Below are positions 20,982 to 31,362 of a DNA stretch of 64,000 bases, piece after piece. Each line of letters opens with the position of its first letter. Within the stretch, counting starts at the first letter, position 1. The notes below the pieces were generated by a model, which saw nothing but the letters and a program-made list of their open reading frames with translations, had not been told where the DNA came from and searched no databases. The position numbers and the translations under genes are program-made. Origin of the DNA: Buxus sempervirens (Eukaryota; Streptophyta; Magnoliopsida; Buxales; Buxaceae); assembly GCA_947561395.2 (NCBI GenBank), contig OX387184.1:40724766-40788765 (forward strand), written 5' to 3'.

Positions 20982-22207
20982 TGAAAGAGTAGGAGACTAC
21001 TCTACAGGTTCTCGATCTACAACAATTATGATCTTAACAATGCTGAAACATACGCACAGAATTTATACGAGGAAACCTGAATCCAGATCCAGGAAAAACC
21101 TCGAGTCTATATGAGGCGACTAACCCTTAGAATCTCCACTATTGAATGAAAAGCAATTACAAAGGAAAACACACTTAACCTTTACAATTGAACTCACTCA
21201 ACAGCAATCCACAGTTCGAATCCACGAACTATAGCACAACTTGAATCCACAAGCTTCAATTCACGATCAATCCAGATCCACAGCTCGAATCCACGAACAG
21301 CAACACAACTTGAATCCACAAGCTGCAATTCATGATCAATCCAGATCCACAGCTCGAATCCACGAACTGCAACACAACTTGAATCCACAAGCTGCAATTC
21401 ACGATCAATCCAGATCGTGACAATCACCTCAGAGTCCACTGAGATTATCCAATGCAATAGGAATCCACCTATGCATCCAACAAGCTTGATCACCAATCCA
21501 GGAGATCATACGATCAAGTGAAGTTCCGAAATGAAGAAGAATCCTCAAACTTCAATTCCAGGAGATCTCTCTCAGATCTCCCCCTCACTCGATCATCGAC
21601 TCTCTAAAGATGAATTGACTGAATCTCGAACACCTCAAGATCCAAATCGAATTGATCAAAAGAAAAATTCATTTCTAAACAAATACAACTCGTCTATTTA
21701 AAGAAGAAAAACTCAGATCGCATTGAGCGCTAGTGGCGTCGCCTTGCGATCGGGGTAGACGGCTGGAAGCGAACTCAAGTCCCGCTCAAATCCAAATAGA
21801 CTCAGTTAAGGGCGCGCTGCCAGCGCACTGCTAGCGGGAGGGAACGCGGCATGTGCACAGCTGATTTTTAGATTCTTCAATCTTGCTTTGCACTACTAGC
21901 GGCGTGTCGGCGTCGCCTTACGACGCAGGTGCGCGTACTTTACTTTCAAAGCACTATTTCACTTATGCGCTGCCAGCGGAGTGGTAGCGGCGTTGTTCCT
22001 CGCAAGTGCCTTTACGAAATGTTCTTTATTTAGAAAACCTTGCATTTCCTTGAGCTACCAACGGCGTGGTAGCTGTGTGGCAGCATTACCTTCCTCTTTA
22101 TTAAATTCACAGAACTTATATTTTGATTCTGCACATCTTGAAGATTATTAGAAGATATAATTTGTCAAACATTTGCCATATAAGGAGTGTGAGTTTTCAC
22201 ACTTACA
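20982..22207 (-). repeat. 5' LTR of the copia element, 1226 bp
   Basis: On the minus strand it runs from TGTAAGTGTGAAAAC (22207) to CTTTCA (20982), followed by the PBS. A TATA-like TTTAAATA lies at 21694-21701. Directly upstream of it is a GC-rich cluster (21718-22085). The transcribed part holds three near-copies of a ~75 bp unit (21225-21420, with the word CCACAGCTCGAATCCACGAAC). The outer edge at 22207 is set by the start of a different LTR sequence and a TG; the partner LTR is outside the window. Confidence 0.7.
21718..22085 (-). promoter_or_regulatory. Copia LTR GC-rich word cluster upstream of TATA
   Basis: Repeated words include GAGCGCTAGTGGCG, GCGTCGCCTTGCGA and GCGTCGCCTTACGA, GCTGCCAGCG (twice), and TAGCGGCGT (twice), with inverted pairs such as CCAGCG and CGCTGG-like arms. 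It resembles in design, not in sequence, the clusters in the gypsy LTRs of this window, and it too ends just upstream of the TATA box. Confidence 0.5.
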
Positions 22208-23857
22208 GGTGTTCCCCTGTGTTTATGTATCTCTTGTACCCCCATGTAAGCCCCATTCTCCACCCTTCTCCTTGCTTTGCCTTTCCATTGAATGAGTTGT
22301 TATTTTGAACATGATTAGTGGTAAGGTGCATGCTTACGTGTGTTGGCATGTGTAGAGATTAGGAAGTTTGTTTTGAGTGCATGCTATTGTCTAGCTTCGT
22401 GTAGCTTAATCACTTGCCGTTTTGTGATGAATGAAGAACCAAGGTAGGGGCACTTAAGCCCCCACCTTATTGCTGTAAAAACCCCAAGAGGAATGGGGGA
22501 TAAACCCGGATCCTTTTCCTTTGTCTTGCATGAACCCAAAGTCCCCAAAAGTGATCAAATGAGGTGATTCCTCATCACCTGAACCACTGTGGGCTCCCAC
22601 AGGAGCCCACACAACCTCTGGAACACCCTGGGAGGTTTAAAAGCCCAACCCCAGTGCAAAAAATCTGAAAACAGGCTTCTGTGTGTTGATCCGGCAACTC
22701 AGGCCGGATCAACATAAGCCTATGTATAGCCGGCAATAGATGCCGGATACACAGAGACCTGTGTGTAACCGGCATCTCAGGCCGGCTACACTGTCAGAAT
22801 TCATTTTGAGCCATTTTCTGATCTCGTGCTGTGTTTTGGCTCGTTTGATCAAATCCGGGCGAACCAGTAGGGTTTCCGGGTCACCCGGAAACCCAAGATG
22901 GGCCATGGACCGACCCGGTCCAAATTGATTTCCGGTGGGCCTTCCAACGGGGCCCACCAAGCCCGACCAATTTATTTTTGCTTAACTAAGATAAATAAAA
23001 GATTTGAGTGGGCCAGACCACTTGAGGCCCACCCAAGCCCTAGTTGGGCCATGCATGCTTAAAGTAGGATGTGGTTTGGCCGAGACCACGGGCTGGGCCT
23101 ATCGGGCCCACTAAGCCCATGAACCCAACCAACTTAGGGTTTCAAAACCCTAACTCAGGAAGTCTTGGGCTTTCAAGCCCAAGCCCAGGTAAAGGGCCCC
23201 AAGCCCGAGGCCTGGCCCGCTTTGGTATAATTAAATCAAGATAATCAAAGTCACTTGGCAAACAACTGTGGGGCCCACTCAAGGGCCCACAAAGCAATCC
23301 CGGCCCACTTTTAGCATGAAATCCATTTAAATAATCCAACTTAAACCCTAAAGTAAAATCAATTCATTTGAACCAAAGCCCAAAGGGCCTCTCAGGCTAG
23401 ACTGAGGCCCACAAGGGACACGTGGGCTCAACCAAGCCCACCAAGGAATCCGCGGGCCTTCCAACGGGGCCCGCCCAATTAGACCCACATCACTTTAATT
23501 AAGAAGATAAAATCAAGTAAAGGGACTCACACCACTTTGGCGGTCCCACCAGACTTAATCAAATTACATGCTGGAATAGGAATCGGGTGAGTGAGAGACC
23601 AACTGAGTTGACTCGAACCAGGGAATCCTATGGGACCCATCACTTGACGGGGTGGACTGGGGTGTCTACGGACTTCCCCAGACCGCAACCGAGAACCTAC
23701 TTAGAATCTCAAGCCGCAAACCAAGCCTTAGTAGAAGAACTTAGGCACCCAGGTGTCTGCTTGCACCCCATCAGGCAGTGGCGACTCCAAACAATCCCGA
23801 GGCACGCATCATTTTTGCGTGCGCCTCGTCGTGCGACCGAAATCGGGTGCGCACAGT
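22208..23857 (+). mobile_element. Ogre-like LTR fragment hosting the copia element
   Basis: From 22208 the sequence follows the E4 LTR from its middle (compare 43345 onward: TTGTACCCC, GTAAACCCC-like and GTGCATGCTT words) and then its GGGCCC-rich tail (compare 59550-60480) to the GCGCACA end at 23857. The 5' part is missing because the copia LTR starts exactly at the left edge. A cluster of GCCGG-arm sites lies at 22685-22790. After 23857 comes GTGGTGTCTCGGGGGAG, which could be a PBS for a different tRNA or simply flanking DNA. Open frames in it are not coding. Confidence 0.7.
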
Positions 23858-23939
23858 GGTGTCTCGGGGGAGAAACAGCAATGCTGGATTCTCTTTTTAC
23901 AAGTTGAAGCCGACTCTCTCTCCCCCCCCCCCCCCCCCC
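23858..23939. other. Short junction with a poly-C run
   Basis: Between the LTR end and the LINE remnant; contains a run of about 20 C (23922-23941). I see no gene. It may be element leader or LINE sequence. Confidence 0.4.
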
Positions 23940-25294
23940 CCATGTCCTCTGAGATGTCTGTGTTGAAGCTCTCCTCCTCAATCTCCATCAGCTGGTTAAT
24001 TGGCTTTCTTTGGGTAGATTTACGATTTCGGTTGGGTTTTTTGGAGAATAGGCTTGGTTTACTTGGGTTACTAGAGAATAGCTTGGGGTTACTTGGGTCT
24101 AATTTTTTGGATATGAGCCTGAGGGTTAAGTGAGGGCTTTTCTTTTGGGTAGGATGAGCTTGGGTAAAAGGACAACTGCCAGCTTCAAAGGTGAAAAGAT
24201 TAAGTAGAAGGGACTTTGGGTTTGTCTCGATGTGGGCTTTAAGGCCTGGACAGGATTCAAAGAGGATGGTGGGTTTGTTAATGGGAATAGAATAACCTGG
24301 GTTCGGGTTGGGGTTGTCAGCCCACTTTGTTTGGTTGTGGCCCACCCATAGCTCCGATGGGAGAGGTTCAACGAGACGTTCTCAACTTGAGTTTGATCTT
24401 GAAGAGATTGCTCACTAACACCAGCAGTCGGAGGGCTTGAGGCATTGTTGAGTTGATGTGTTTCTTGGGCAAGTTGGCCCCGGTTTAATTCATTGCTAAC
24501 CAAGTTTCTTTGTATTTGACTAGTGAGCTTCTCACCAGGTTCATGGATTTGGTTTCTCCTTCTCCTGGGGATGGCACAGATGCTAGATGTGTGGTGACGG
24601 CTTTCATCATTCAAAGAAGAGACTTTATTCTCACAGAGGAAGGGGTTAAATCAGTTAACTATGTTATGATCAATAAAACCACAAGAATAACAGAGGTTAG
24701 GAAGATGTTCATAACTAAATTCAATCCATAATTTCTTACCATCATCCTCTTCAAAAAAACAAAACTGTTGGTATAGGACTTGTAATCAGGATTGTTATTC
24801 ATGTAGAGGGTGCCTCATCAGCTCTTTCTGTGTTAACTTCAACCTCCAAAACCCTTCCAAAATTTTGCATCATTTTGGTTATCGTTGCTTCCTCTTTGTA
24901 TTTTAGAGGTATGTTGGAGATCTGCACCCAAATCGTAATCTCTTCAATTTTATTGTTGACTGCTTCTTTTTCATTCTCTATTTCCCTCATCCTCATGAGC
25001 TGACCATTCATTGTCCAGGGTTGAGAGGCTAGGGTCTTTGCCCTTTCCTTTTTTTCCATGAAGCTTATTATGTATCGATGTTCTATCACTTGAGTGGTTG
25101 AGATAACAGCTATACCCTTCCACACTCTATCCATGAAGTTCTTCAAGGCATTTATGTGGGTGTGATGCTCAGGCATTTCGCAAATAATACTAGCGCCTCA
25201 TTTTTCAGCAAGCTGATTTCTTGTGGCCGTTGAAGGTTAGATTTGGTCTGGGTGGAATGACGAGTTGTTGGAGTTTTGCTGTTATATTTTCCAT
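23940..25294 (-). pseudogene. L1-type LINE ORF1 remnant
   Basis: ATG at 25294, followed by a typical N-terminal helix (ITAKLQQL). After a stop and frame changes comes a DUF4283-like block: NALKNFMDRVWKG, a QPWTMNGQLM stretch and IWVQISNIPLKY with FGRVLEVEV (24799-25176). At about 24640-24740 a zinc-knuckle block with LPNLCYSCGFIDHN follows, then a Ser/Pro/Gln-rich tail to an acidic end near 23950. DUF4283 plus a CCHC knuckle is the layout of plant L1 ORF1, the RNA-binding protein. No ORF2 (endonuclease/RT) is present, and several stops and shifts break the frame. Confidence 0.72.
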
Positions 25295-27022
25295 GATTTA
25301 GGAGATGAACAAGGACCAGGGTTACCAAATAACTAAAGGGATTGAGGTCGACAAGGACAAGGGTTAATGGATGGCAGAATGGTTTGAGGTTGGGAACCCT
25401 AAAGAGGCTTGGGCGAGGCAAAACCAAGAGGATGAAGAGGTTGAGGAGAGCTTCACAGAACCACAGAGAAATGGGGGAAGAGCGCAAAAAACCTCAGCCA
25501 CGCATACTCATGGAAGATGTTGAAACGCGCAGAACCCTAGGGTTTCACGAACCGAAAAAGGACCCTGGGGGTTAACCAAACAAAAAATGACCTATTTTAC
25601 TATCTAGCTAAAGTATGGCTCATGCTAAGCCATGCCCGCGAGACACTAAACCAAAATCCAAAATTATATCCAAATCCAAAACAATAGTGTTATCATGGCA
25701 TAAAAATCACTTCATGGTCAATGGAGGAAACCAAGAGCTTATTTCAAGATACAAGAGAGAGAATATATATCATCACTTTAAGATATATGGAGGGAACCAA
25801 AATATCATCCCAAGATGCACGAGAGAGAAAACAAATCCACACATGTAAAAACCAAAAACCATCACTTTCTCCAAGTAAACCAAAATCAAATACCTTTGTA
25901 ATCTTTCATAACATTTGAAAAACCAAACTATCCATTTTAAAACCAAATCCATACCCAAATCCTTTTTCCAAATTTTAGATAAATATATTGTAAGTTAAAA
26001 GCATGTTATACAATCTTAAAAACACATCACAAATCATTTTTGGGTGAAAAATGGGTCATTTATGAAATCTGGGTATTTGACGCTCGAGCCTGGGTTAGGT
26101 GCTGGTCGAGCGTCAAGTTAGAAACTCTAAAATTGATCCCATGTATGCATAGTACCATGCAACCTTAAAAAAACCAATAGAATCTAATTAAATAATTCAA
26201 ATTGCTCTTCCCCTAATTAAGCCATATCCAATAGTTGGATTTCCTTAGAATTTCAGATTTTAACCTCCACTTTAATCCTTAAACGAAATTTGCTCCAGAT
26301 TAATGCACACATCACCAAACTTTTGATTTATATAATTTTAATTTCCCCAAATTTTCACTTTGTATATTTAATCACCAAAATTTTCTGATTAAACTATTTA
26401 TAATATTTTATAAGAATTCCGGATCTCACAAACAACCTTGTACCCATTTTTCCATGCCACATCCTATGGAATGTTGACAGGCTACTATCTTAAGGGGAAG
26501 CAAAGATGCGTCTGCTCATTTTACTTGTAGAAACTTCATCTTGAAACATTTTTCAAATATGCTGCAAATCGGGGCAGAGTATTTCAAGTTAATGGTTATT
26601 CCAACTTTTGGAATGCAACCATGCTTTAGAGTCGTGACTTGAAGAAGAAAAAAAGAGACTGGTTGAGATCAAGGATCATTGAATTGAAAGAATGAGATAA
26701 TCTTTTAAAATACCATGGCACATCTATTTAGGCATCAATTAATGACACAAGTGAAATATAAGTGTTGCAGTCTATTAACTTACATCTCTTACAATAATAA
26801 ACACCTTAGGAAGCAATCAACCACTGATTCCTGAAGGATAAGCTACAGAACCAATACAATAAACTGGTTAAGTGTAGGTGACACTTCAACTATTTTTGTA
26901 CAAAGGCTTCAAGGAGAAAGCGGTCTAAAACCTGAAGGGGTAAATTGTAACTATCCAAAAAAAAATGCAATAAATAAATATAAAAGACTGAATGCTAGCT
27001 CCTTCACCAATATTGTTTCGAA
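25295..27022. other. AT-rich DNA without a recognised gene
   Basis: No coding region or repeat family recognised. Small features only: a GACGCTCGA/TCGAGCGTC inverted pair at 26080-26125 and A/T runs. Confidence 0.4.
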
Positions 27023-27386
27023 GGGGAATTAGTTTTTAGTAATACTTTTTAAAGATAATCCAGATTTAGTCATCTAATTTTTTTATAATTTGAAAGTAGT
27101 GATCATTTTTTTAAATAATTAATAATAAGCGCCATTTTACTGTTTACAGACTTTTTTCGAAGAATACCCTTAAAAAACTTGTTAACCTCATTAAAAAACG
27201 ATGACAAACAAATTGTTTTTGAGTCTGTTAAGGGTATTTTCGGAAAAAAGTTTATATGAACAGTAAAATATGAGACTCATTCTCAATTATTATTTAAAAA
27301 AAAATATCACTGCATTCCGATTACCAAGAATTAGGTGACGGAATCTGGGTTATTTTTCAAAAGTATTACTAAAAGCCAATTTCTCC
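27023..27386. mobile_element. Fold-back MITE, 364 bp
   Basis: Left and right halves are imperfect inverted copies along about 160 bp each. Shared words in mirrored order include TTTTAGTAATACTTTT, TAAATAAT, TTTTACTGTT and ACTTTTTTC-GAA-AATACCCTTAA. Ends are GGGGAATTAG and the complement of GGAGAAATTGG. The 9 bp flanks TGTTTCGAA (27014-27022) and TTTTTTGAG (27387-27395) agree at 6 of 9 bases, which would suit an old Mutator-type insertion. It lies 184 bp upstream of the TATA box of the cysteine-rich peptide gene. Confidence 0.75.
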
Positions 27387-27569
27387 TTTTTTGAGAAGAG
27401 GAGTACGTAAAGATTTCCATTTTATGGATGGATAGCTAATTACATCCCACAAATAGACCATTAGAAACCTTCATCCACATCCCTCGCTATTTCTTCGTCC
27501 GTGATTCTCTCCTCAACTATGAACCTCTCACAAACTCTCTCAACCAAAAATGGCGCATGTGAGACTCCC

Positions 27570-27577
27570 TATAAATA
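27570..27577 (+). promoter_or_regulatory. TATA box of the cysteine-rich peptide gene
   Basis: CCTATAAATACCC, 114 bp upstream of the ATG at 27684. This gives room for a start site near 27600 and an 80 bp 5' UTR rich in AAC/AAT. Confidence 0.7.
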
Positions 27578-27683
27578 CCCATCTGTCCTCTTCATAAACG
27601 CCAGTACAGGGTCGATCTCCATACAAGTTCTTGTACCTTCCGCAGGAGAGAAACAACAATAACAACAAAGGAAGCACGATACA

Positions 27684-27896
27684 ATGGCTTGCAACAAAGT
27701 CTTGGCAGTTGTTCTGATCTCCTTCTTTCTTGTCATGGCGTGTGCCGAAGTTGGCGAGGCGACCTCGCCATGTATTGCTGCATGCAAGGTTAAATGTCTC
27801 AGAGTGAAGGGCTCAACCGATATCGGATGCCAGAATGCTTGCAAAGCCGGTTGTGATCAGATTTCTGCAGGAGGTCGAAACAGTAACAGTAACTAA
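27684..27896 (+). CDS. Small secreted cysteine-rich peptide (thionin-like / helical-hairpin type)
   Basis: 70 codons, ATG in a good plant context (ACAATGGC), with a TATA box at the right distance. Residues 1-27 form a signal peptide with a hydrophobic core (VLAVVLISFFLVMACA), likely cut near GEA/TSP. The mature part has six cysteines in the order C-x3-C-x3-C-x9-C-x3-C-x3-C, a symmetric pattern that suggests two helices joined by disulfides. Thionin-like and alpha-hairpinin-like defence peptides of plants have related patterns; I cannot assign the family firmly. A Ser/Asn/Gly-rich tail follows. No intron is needed. It is the only convincing non-transposon gene here; a role in defence or signalling outside the cell is inference. 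Confidence 0.75.
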   Translation: MACNKVLAVVLISFFLVMACAEVGEATSPCIAACKVKCLRVKGSTDIGCQNACKAGCDQISAGGRNSNSN

Positions 27897-28253
27897 AGCA
27901 GTTCGTACCATCAACCGAATGGAAGCTCCATGGACGAAGGAATTTGTTTTCTATCTGCTTTTGATCCTATCAGTTTCCAGGTTATGGCACAAGCAATTCT
28001 AGTAGCTTACATTTAAACTATTATATATCACTGGATGTTGTACGTCCTTGAGAATGTGTCCAGAACGATGATATCTTGTTCAGCTCCACCCCATTTTATA
28101 TTAAAGAAGTGAGCAACAAATAGCTCTGTTAATTAACAATTTGTTCAAAAAAAAAAATTTTTTTTGGCGCCTTTTTGATCTTTTATTTCATTGAAGTTGA
28201 CACAAACACGGGCAATGTCATCCCCAGAGGATTTTTATTTTGCCCAAGCATGG
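27897..28253 (+). other. 3' flank of the cysteine-rich peptide gene
   Basis: Contains the probable 3' UTR, with TTTATATTAAAG near 28095 as a possible polyadenylation region. An A9T9-like run at 28148-28166 follows. No other gene is seen. Confidence 0.4.
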
Positions 28254-28261
28254 TATACAAG

Positions 28262-28844
28262 TAGGGATGGCAACGGCCGGTTAAAACCGACAAACCAAAC
28301 TTGTTAGGGTCGGTTTTGGGTTTTTAATAATCGGTTTCGGTTCGGTTTTGGTTTTTAATTGAAAAAACCAATGCGGTTTCGCCTTGGTTACGGTTTTAAG
28401 GCGAAACCGAACCAAAACCAAACTGACTATATATAATATGCATAAGCTTTGAGTTGCACAAATGCACAATCCCTTAGCCGGTTAGCCCATTAGGGATTAA
28501 ATTAAATATTTTAGATATGGAATAGAATGACATACTGGAGAAGAGTTATTGAAACAAAAAACGTCACTTTAATTTTTCTTTCTCATTGTACTTCTATGGA
28601 ATGAAATCTTTGATACAATTTTTCATTAGCATATTCCTGTGTAGACACGATAAACTAACAAAAATTTAATCTATCTAAACTTACAAAAAGGTGAAACGGT
28701 TCGGTTCGATTACGGTTTTGAGAATATGAAAGTTAAATGGTTTTTGTTTTCAAATTAGTAAATTGTAACGGTTATGGTTTGGTTATGCTTAAACTTGTTG
28801 GTTCGATTATGGTTTTTTGCAAAACCAAACCGTTGCCATCCCTA
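28262..28844. mobile_element. Non-autonomous hAT-type element, 583 bp, with 8 bp TSD
   Basis: Ends are TAGGGATGGCAACGG and its inverted copy CCGTTGCCATCCCTA, and the inverted similarity extends further in with GGTTTTG/CAAAACC words. TATACAAG stands on both sides (28254-28261 and 28845-28852), a perfect 8 bp target duplication typical of the hAT superfamily. No transposase is encoded. The perfect duplication suggests a fairly recent insertion. Confidence 0.92.
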
Positions 28845-29007
28845 TATACAAGATGTGCTCCATTTTATAGTGACCAAATGAGGTACGTGCATTACTGCAA
28901 ATAGAAGGTAATTCACGTTTGAACTCTTTAGGCGGTGTAGACACCCCAAATTGCACCGTGAAAATGATGAATAATTGGCCAAAACATTAAAAAAAATAGT
29001 TTTTTCT

Positions 29008-29145
29008 TGTGGCCGACATAAAAAATCGGAAAATAAATTTGTTCTTTGTGATACAAATAACTTTAATTGTATCCGATGGATTTCGTTAGATACAAAGATA
29101 ATTACTTGTATTCGACCTGAGTTGTCGGATACAAGGATTTTGCTC
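29008..29145 (+). promoter_or_regulatory. E3 LTR inverted-arm cluster (TTGTATCCGA...TCGGATACAA)
   Basis: Sites with arms TTGTATCCGA and TCGGATACAA or variants around a ~10 base core, for example at 29112-29142, repeated about every 30-40 bp. Same design and same place (150 bp above the TATA box) as the E1 cluster, but with different arms. Confidence 0.6.
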
Positions 29146-29298
29146 AAAATTAGGGTTTTCTGAAAGTTTTCACTTTTTACTGTCTTATCCTTTGTTTAAG
29201 AAGTGGAAATCTCGAAAATAACCTTAGGGTTAAATGGGAGAATGCTAGACACTTCCTTGTGTCTACCATTAGGGTTCCCCCTAACCCTAACCTTTGCC

Positions 29299-29306
29299 TA
29301 TAAATA
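29299..29306 (+). promoter_or_regulatory. TATA box of the E3 LTR
   Basis: TATAAATA in the context GCCTATAAATAGGAGGCC; a splice donor-like CCAG/GTAAGCC follows at 29400. Confidence 0.7.
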
Positions 29307-31344
29307 GGAGGCCTCTCCTCAAGCAAATGGCCAAGAGTTGGAGATTGAAGAGCTCCAAGTGAAGAAGGGAAACCTCTGCCCCATTGCTTCCAGAACCCAG
29401 GTAAGCCTTAACTATCTTTTAATTTTCTGTTTTTAAATTCTAGGGTAGTTCTCTTCTTCTACCTTTCTGTAGAATAATGGCCTATTGTTTATGCTTGAAA
29501 CCCCTTTTCCTACTCAAAGTACCTGGAGACTCTCTCTAGCCGTAAAACGTGAAGAGAGATCTAGGGGAAATGAGAATGGGAATTGACCCTTAGTCATAGA
29601 ACCCTCTTGAATGGCCTATGATTGTGTGAAACCCCATTCCCTACTCAAAGTACCCCAAGATTATTTCTAGCCGAAAAATGCGAAGAGAGAACTAATGGAA
29701 ACAAGAACGGGAATGGAACCCTAGTTATAGAACCCCCATTTGATTGATATGCTTTGAATGCTATATATCATGATGTGTTGAGGTTATTTTTTTACACATG
29801 CACCCATTGCACTTGTTTTTTTCGAATCGGCTTGTATTTTGGATCTATTGTATTCATTGTGATAGATCTGAAATAAATGGCCCCAAGCATTTCTGGGATA
29901 TTTCTTAATGATTTTCAAGCAAGTTTATCTTTGAGTATTGAAGACCTCATGGTCTAACCTCTTGGTTTTGGGCATCTTTGCTCTAGTTTAGGGTTTTTGG
30001 CATATTCTCTCCAATTGAAGAGAATGGTGAGCCAATTTCTTGCCCTATTTCCTCCTGGAGGTTTTTCAATACTTTTTCAAATGATTTTGGTCTGGATTGC
30101 ACGGATTACACACACTTGATCACTGTTTTGGGTTGATTTTACTTTAAAATGTCAAAACTGGACAGCATCTGTACCCTAACTTCGGACACTCATAACTTTA
30201 TCATCCGAATGAATTTTGGAGTGATTGCAAATACATGTGAAAGGTGAGACTGTCTAGTTCTTGTCTGTAAAATTTCATCAATTTTTATGACGTGGATTTT
30301 TGACCCCATTCGATCAAAGTCGACAGGTCAGTTCAAGCCAGATTGCTAAACCTGTCACTTTGAATGAGCACCATCTGCTCGATTTAAGTCTGATTTGAGT
30401 GATTTTGGTTTCTGTGTCTTTCTTTGTGAGTCTAATTTCAAATCCAGTTGGTTTCACAATTTTTTTATTTCATTTGTGTCTTGTGTGACTGATTTACTCA
30501 GAACTGCCCTATAGCACAATTCTGTGCTGATCTGTGATCCTCTAGGCATGTTCGTGAGGTCACAAAAGTCACCTCCGAATGGAGTTGGGTGTGAGGCCTA
30601 TTTCATTTGAAATATGGCACTACATACTTCATTCATGCAAATTTTCACTGATTTATATGGAACCAATCTCCACAAATGGATTTCCAAAGTTTCCCACTTG
30701 TCACTTTTATCGATTTACAACAGCAGATTTCAAATGAGCATAACTCTTAATATTTTAATCAGATCTACTTGAAAATTTTCCAAAGTCTTCTATTTATCAT
30801 AATCTTTCGAATGAATTTGATTTGATTCAATTTAAATTTGATTTGGATGATTTCAAGACAAATGGCTCCATCTTTTACCGAATTTATCGGATTTGTCTTA
30901 ACTTGGTTGTGTTCAAGTTTTATTTTGATTTCCATTTAATAGTGATATCCCGAAAGTGATAATTCCATAAAAGAAAGTATAAGATTCATTGGACTTCTCA
31001 TGTGAAGGGATCATACATGTTTTTAAACCTTTTTAAGCCTTTTTGAGTATTTTAATTAGCAAGCTTTCTTTATTTTGAGCATGAACAACACTTGGCAACC
31101 ACCTTGTGTGGGTGAATGGGGGTGCCTAACACCTTCTCCCGTTCATAATTTAATCCCCTTACCCATCTCTGGATTTTTTATTTTAAAGTGGAATTCTTTT
31201 TAATCTAGATTTGCCTTATGTGCTTGTTTCGATGATTTTGGTGTCCATTCACACCTAAAAAGAATGGTGGCGACTCTCCCATTTTTATGAATCCCGTGTG
31301 GTGACCGAAAAGTCACTGGATTGATTTTTCCCATGTCTCACAAC

Positions 31345-31362
31345 TGGCGACTCTGCTGGGGA
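31345..31362 (+). promoter_or_regulatory. Primer-binding site of E3
   Basis: TGGCGACTCTGCTGGGGA two bases after the LTR. The same 18 bases occur at 60484-60501 in E4. It fits the 3' end of a plant arginine tRNA (acceptor strand CAGAGTCG plus CCA), the primer known for Ogre-type elements. Confidence 0.8.

Larger units (their letters stand above)
13410..22207 (-). mobile_element. Ty1/copia (Sirevirus-like) element, minus strand, doubly interrupted
   Basis: In minus-strand order: LTR 22207-20982, PBS 20979-20968, gag from 20921, zinc knuckle, protease, integrase, reverse transcriptase to 13410, where E1 cuts it off. A 3.1 kb solo LTR (16950-20042) splits the zinc knuckle. The gag has the UBN2-type fold and the long hydrophilic region typical of Sireviruses. 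The rest of the RT, the RNase H and the 3' LTR must lie left of E1, outside the window. At least three in-frame stops and one frameshift show the copy is dead. Confidence 0.88.
28936..31342 (+). mobile_element. 5' LTR of E3 (second Tat-type gypsy element), 2407 bp
   Basis: Starts TGTAGACACC and ends GTCTCACA, followed after two bases by a PBS. The ends match the E1 LTR but the middle is unlike it. TATAAATA is at 29299-29306. Two copies of an AGCCG-AAAA-CG-GAAGAGAG block (29538 and 29668, 130 bp apart) show a short internal duplication. Downstream come the E3 leader, gag and protease. Confidence 0.88.

Noticed and set aside
21225..21496. Minus-strand open frame with repeated ELWIWIDRELQLVDSS-like units in the copia LTR
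   Set aside because: Three copies of a ~75 bp LTR subrepeat read by chance; a promoter-proximal LTR leader is not expected to code.
22575..23339. Several short open frames in the GGGCCC-rich LTR tail
   Set aside because: The same DNA is non-coding LTR in three other places of the window; frames are not conserved between those copies.
23858..23875. GTGGTGTCTCGGGGGAG after the LTR fragment as a certain PBS
   Set aside because: It starts with TGG at the right distance, but no element body follows and the tRNA is not obvious; kept only as a possibility.
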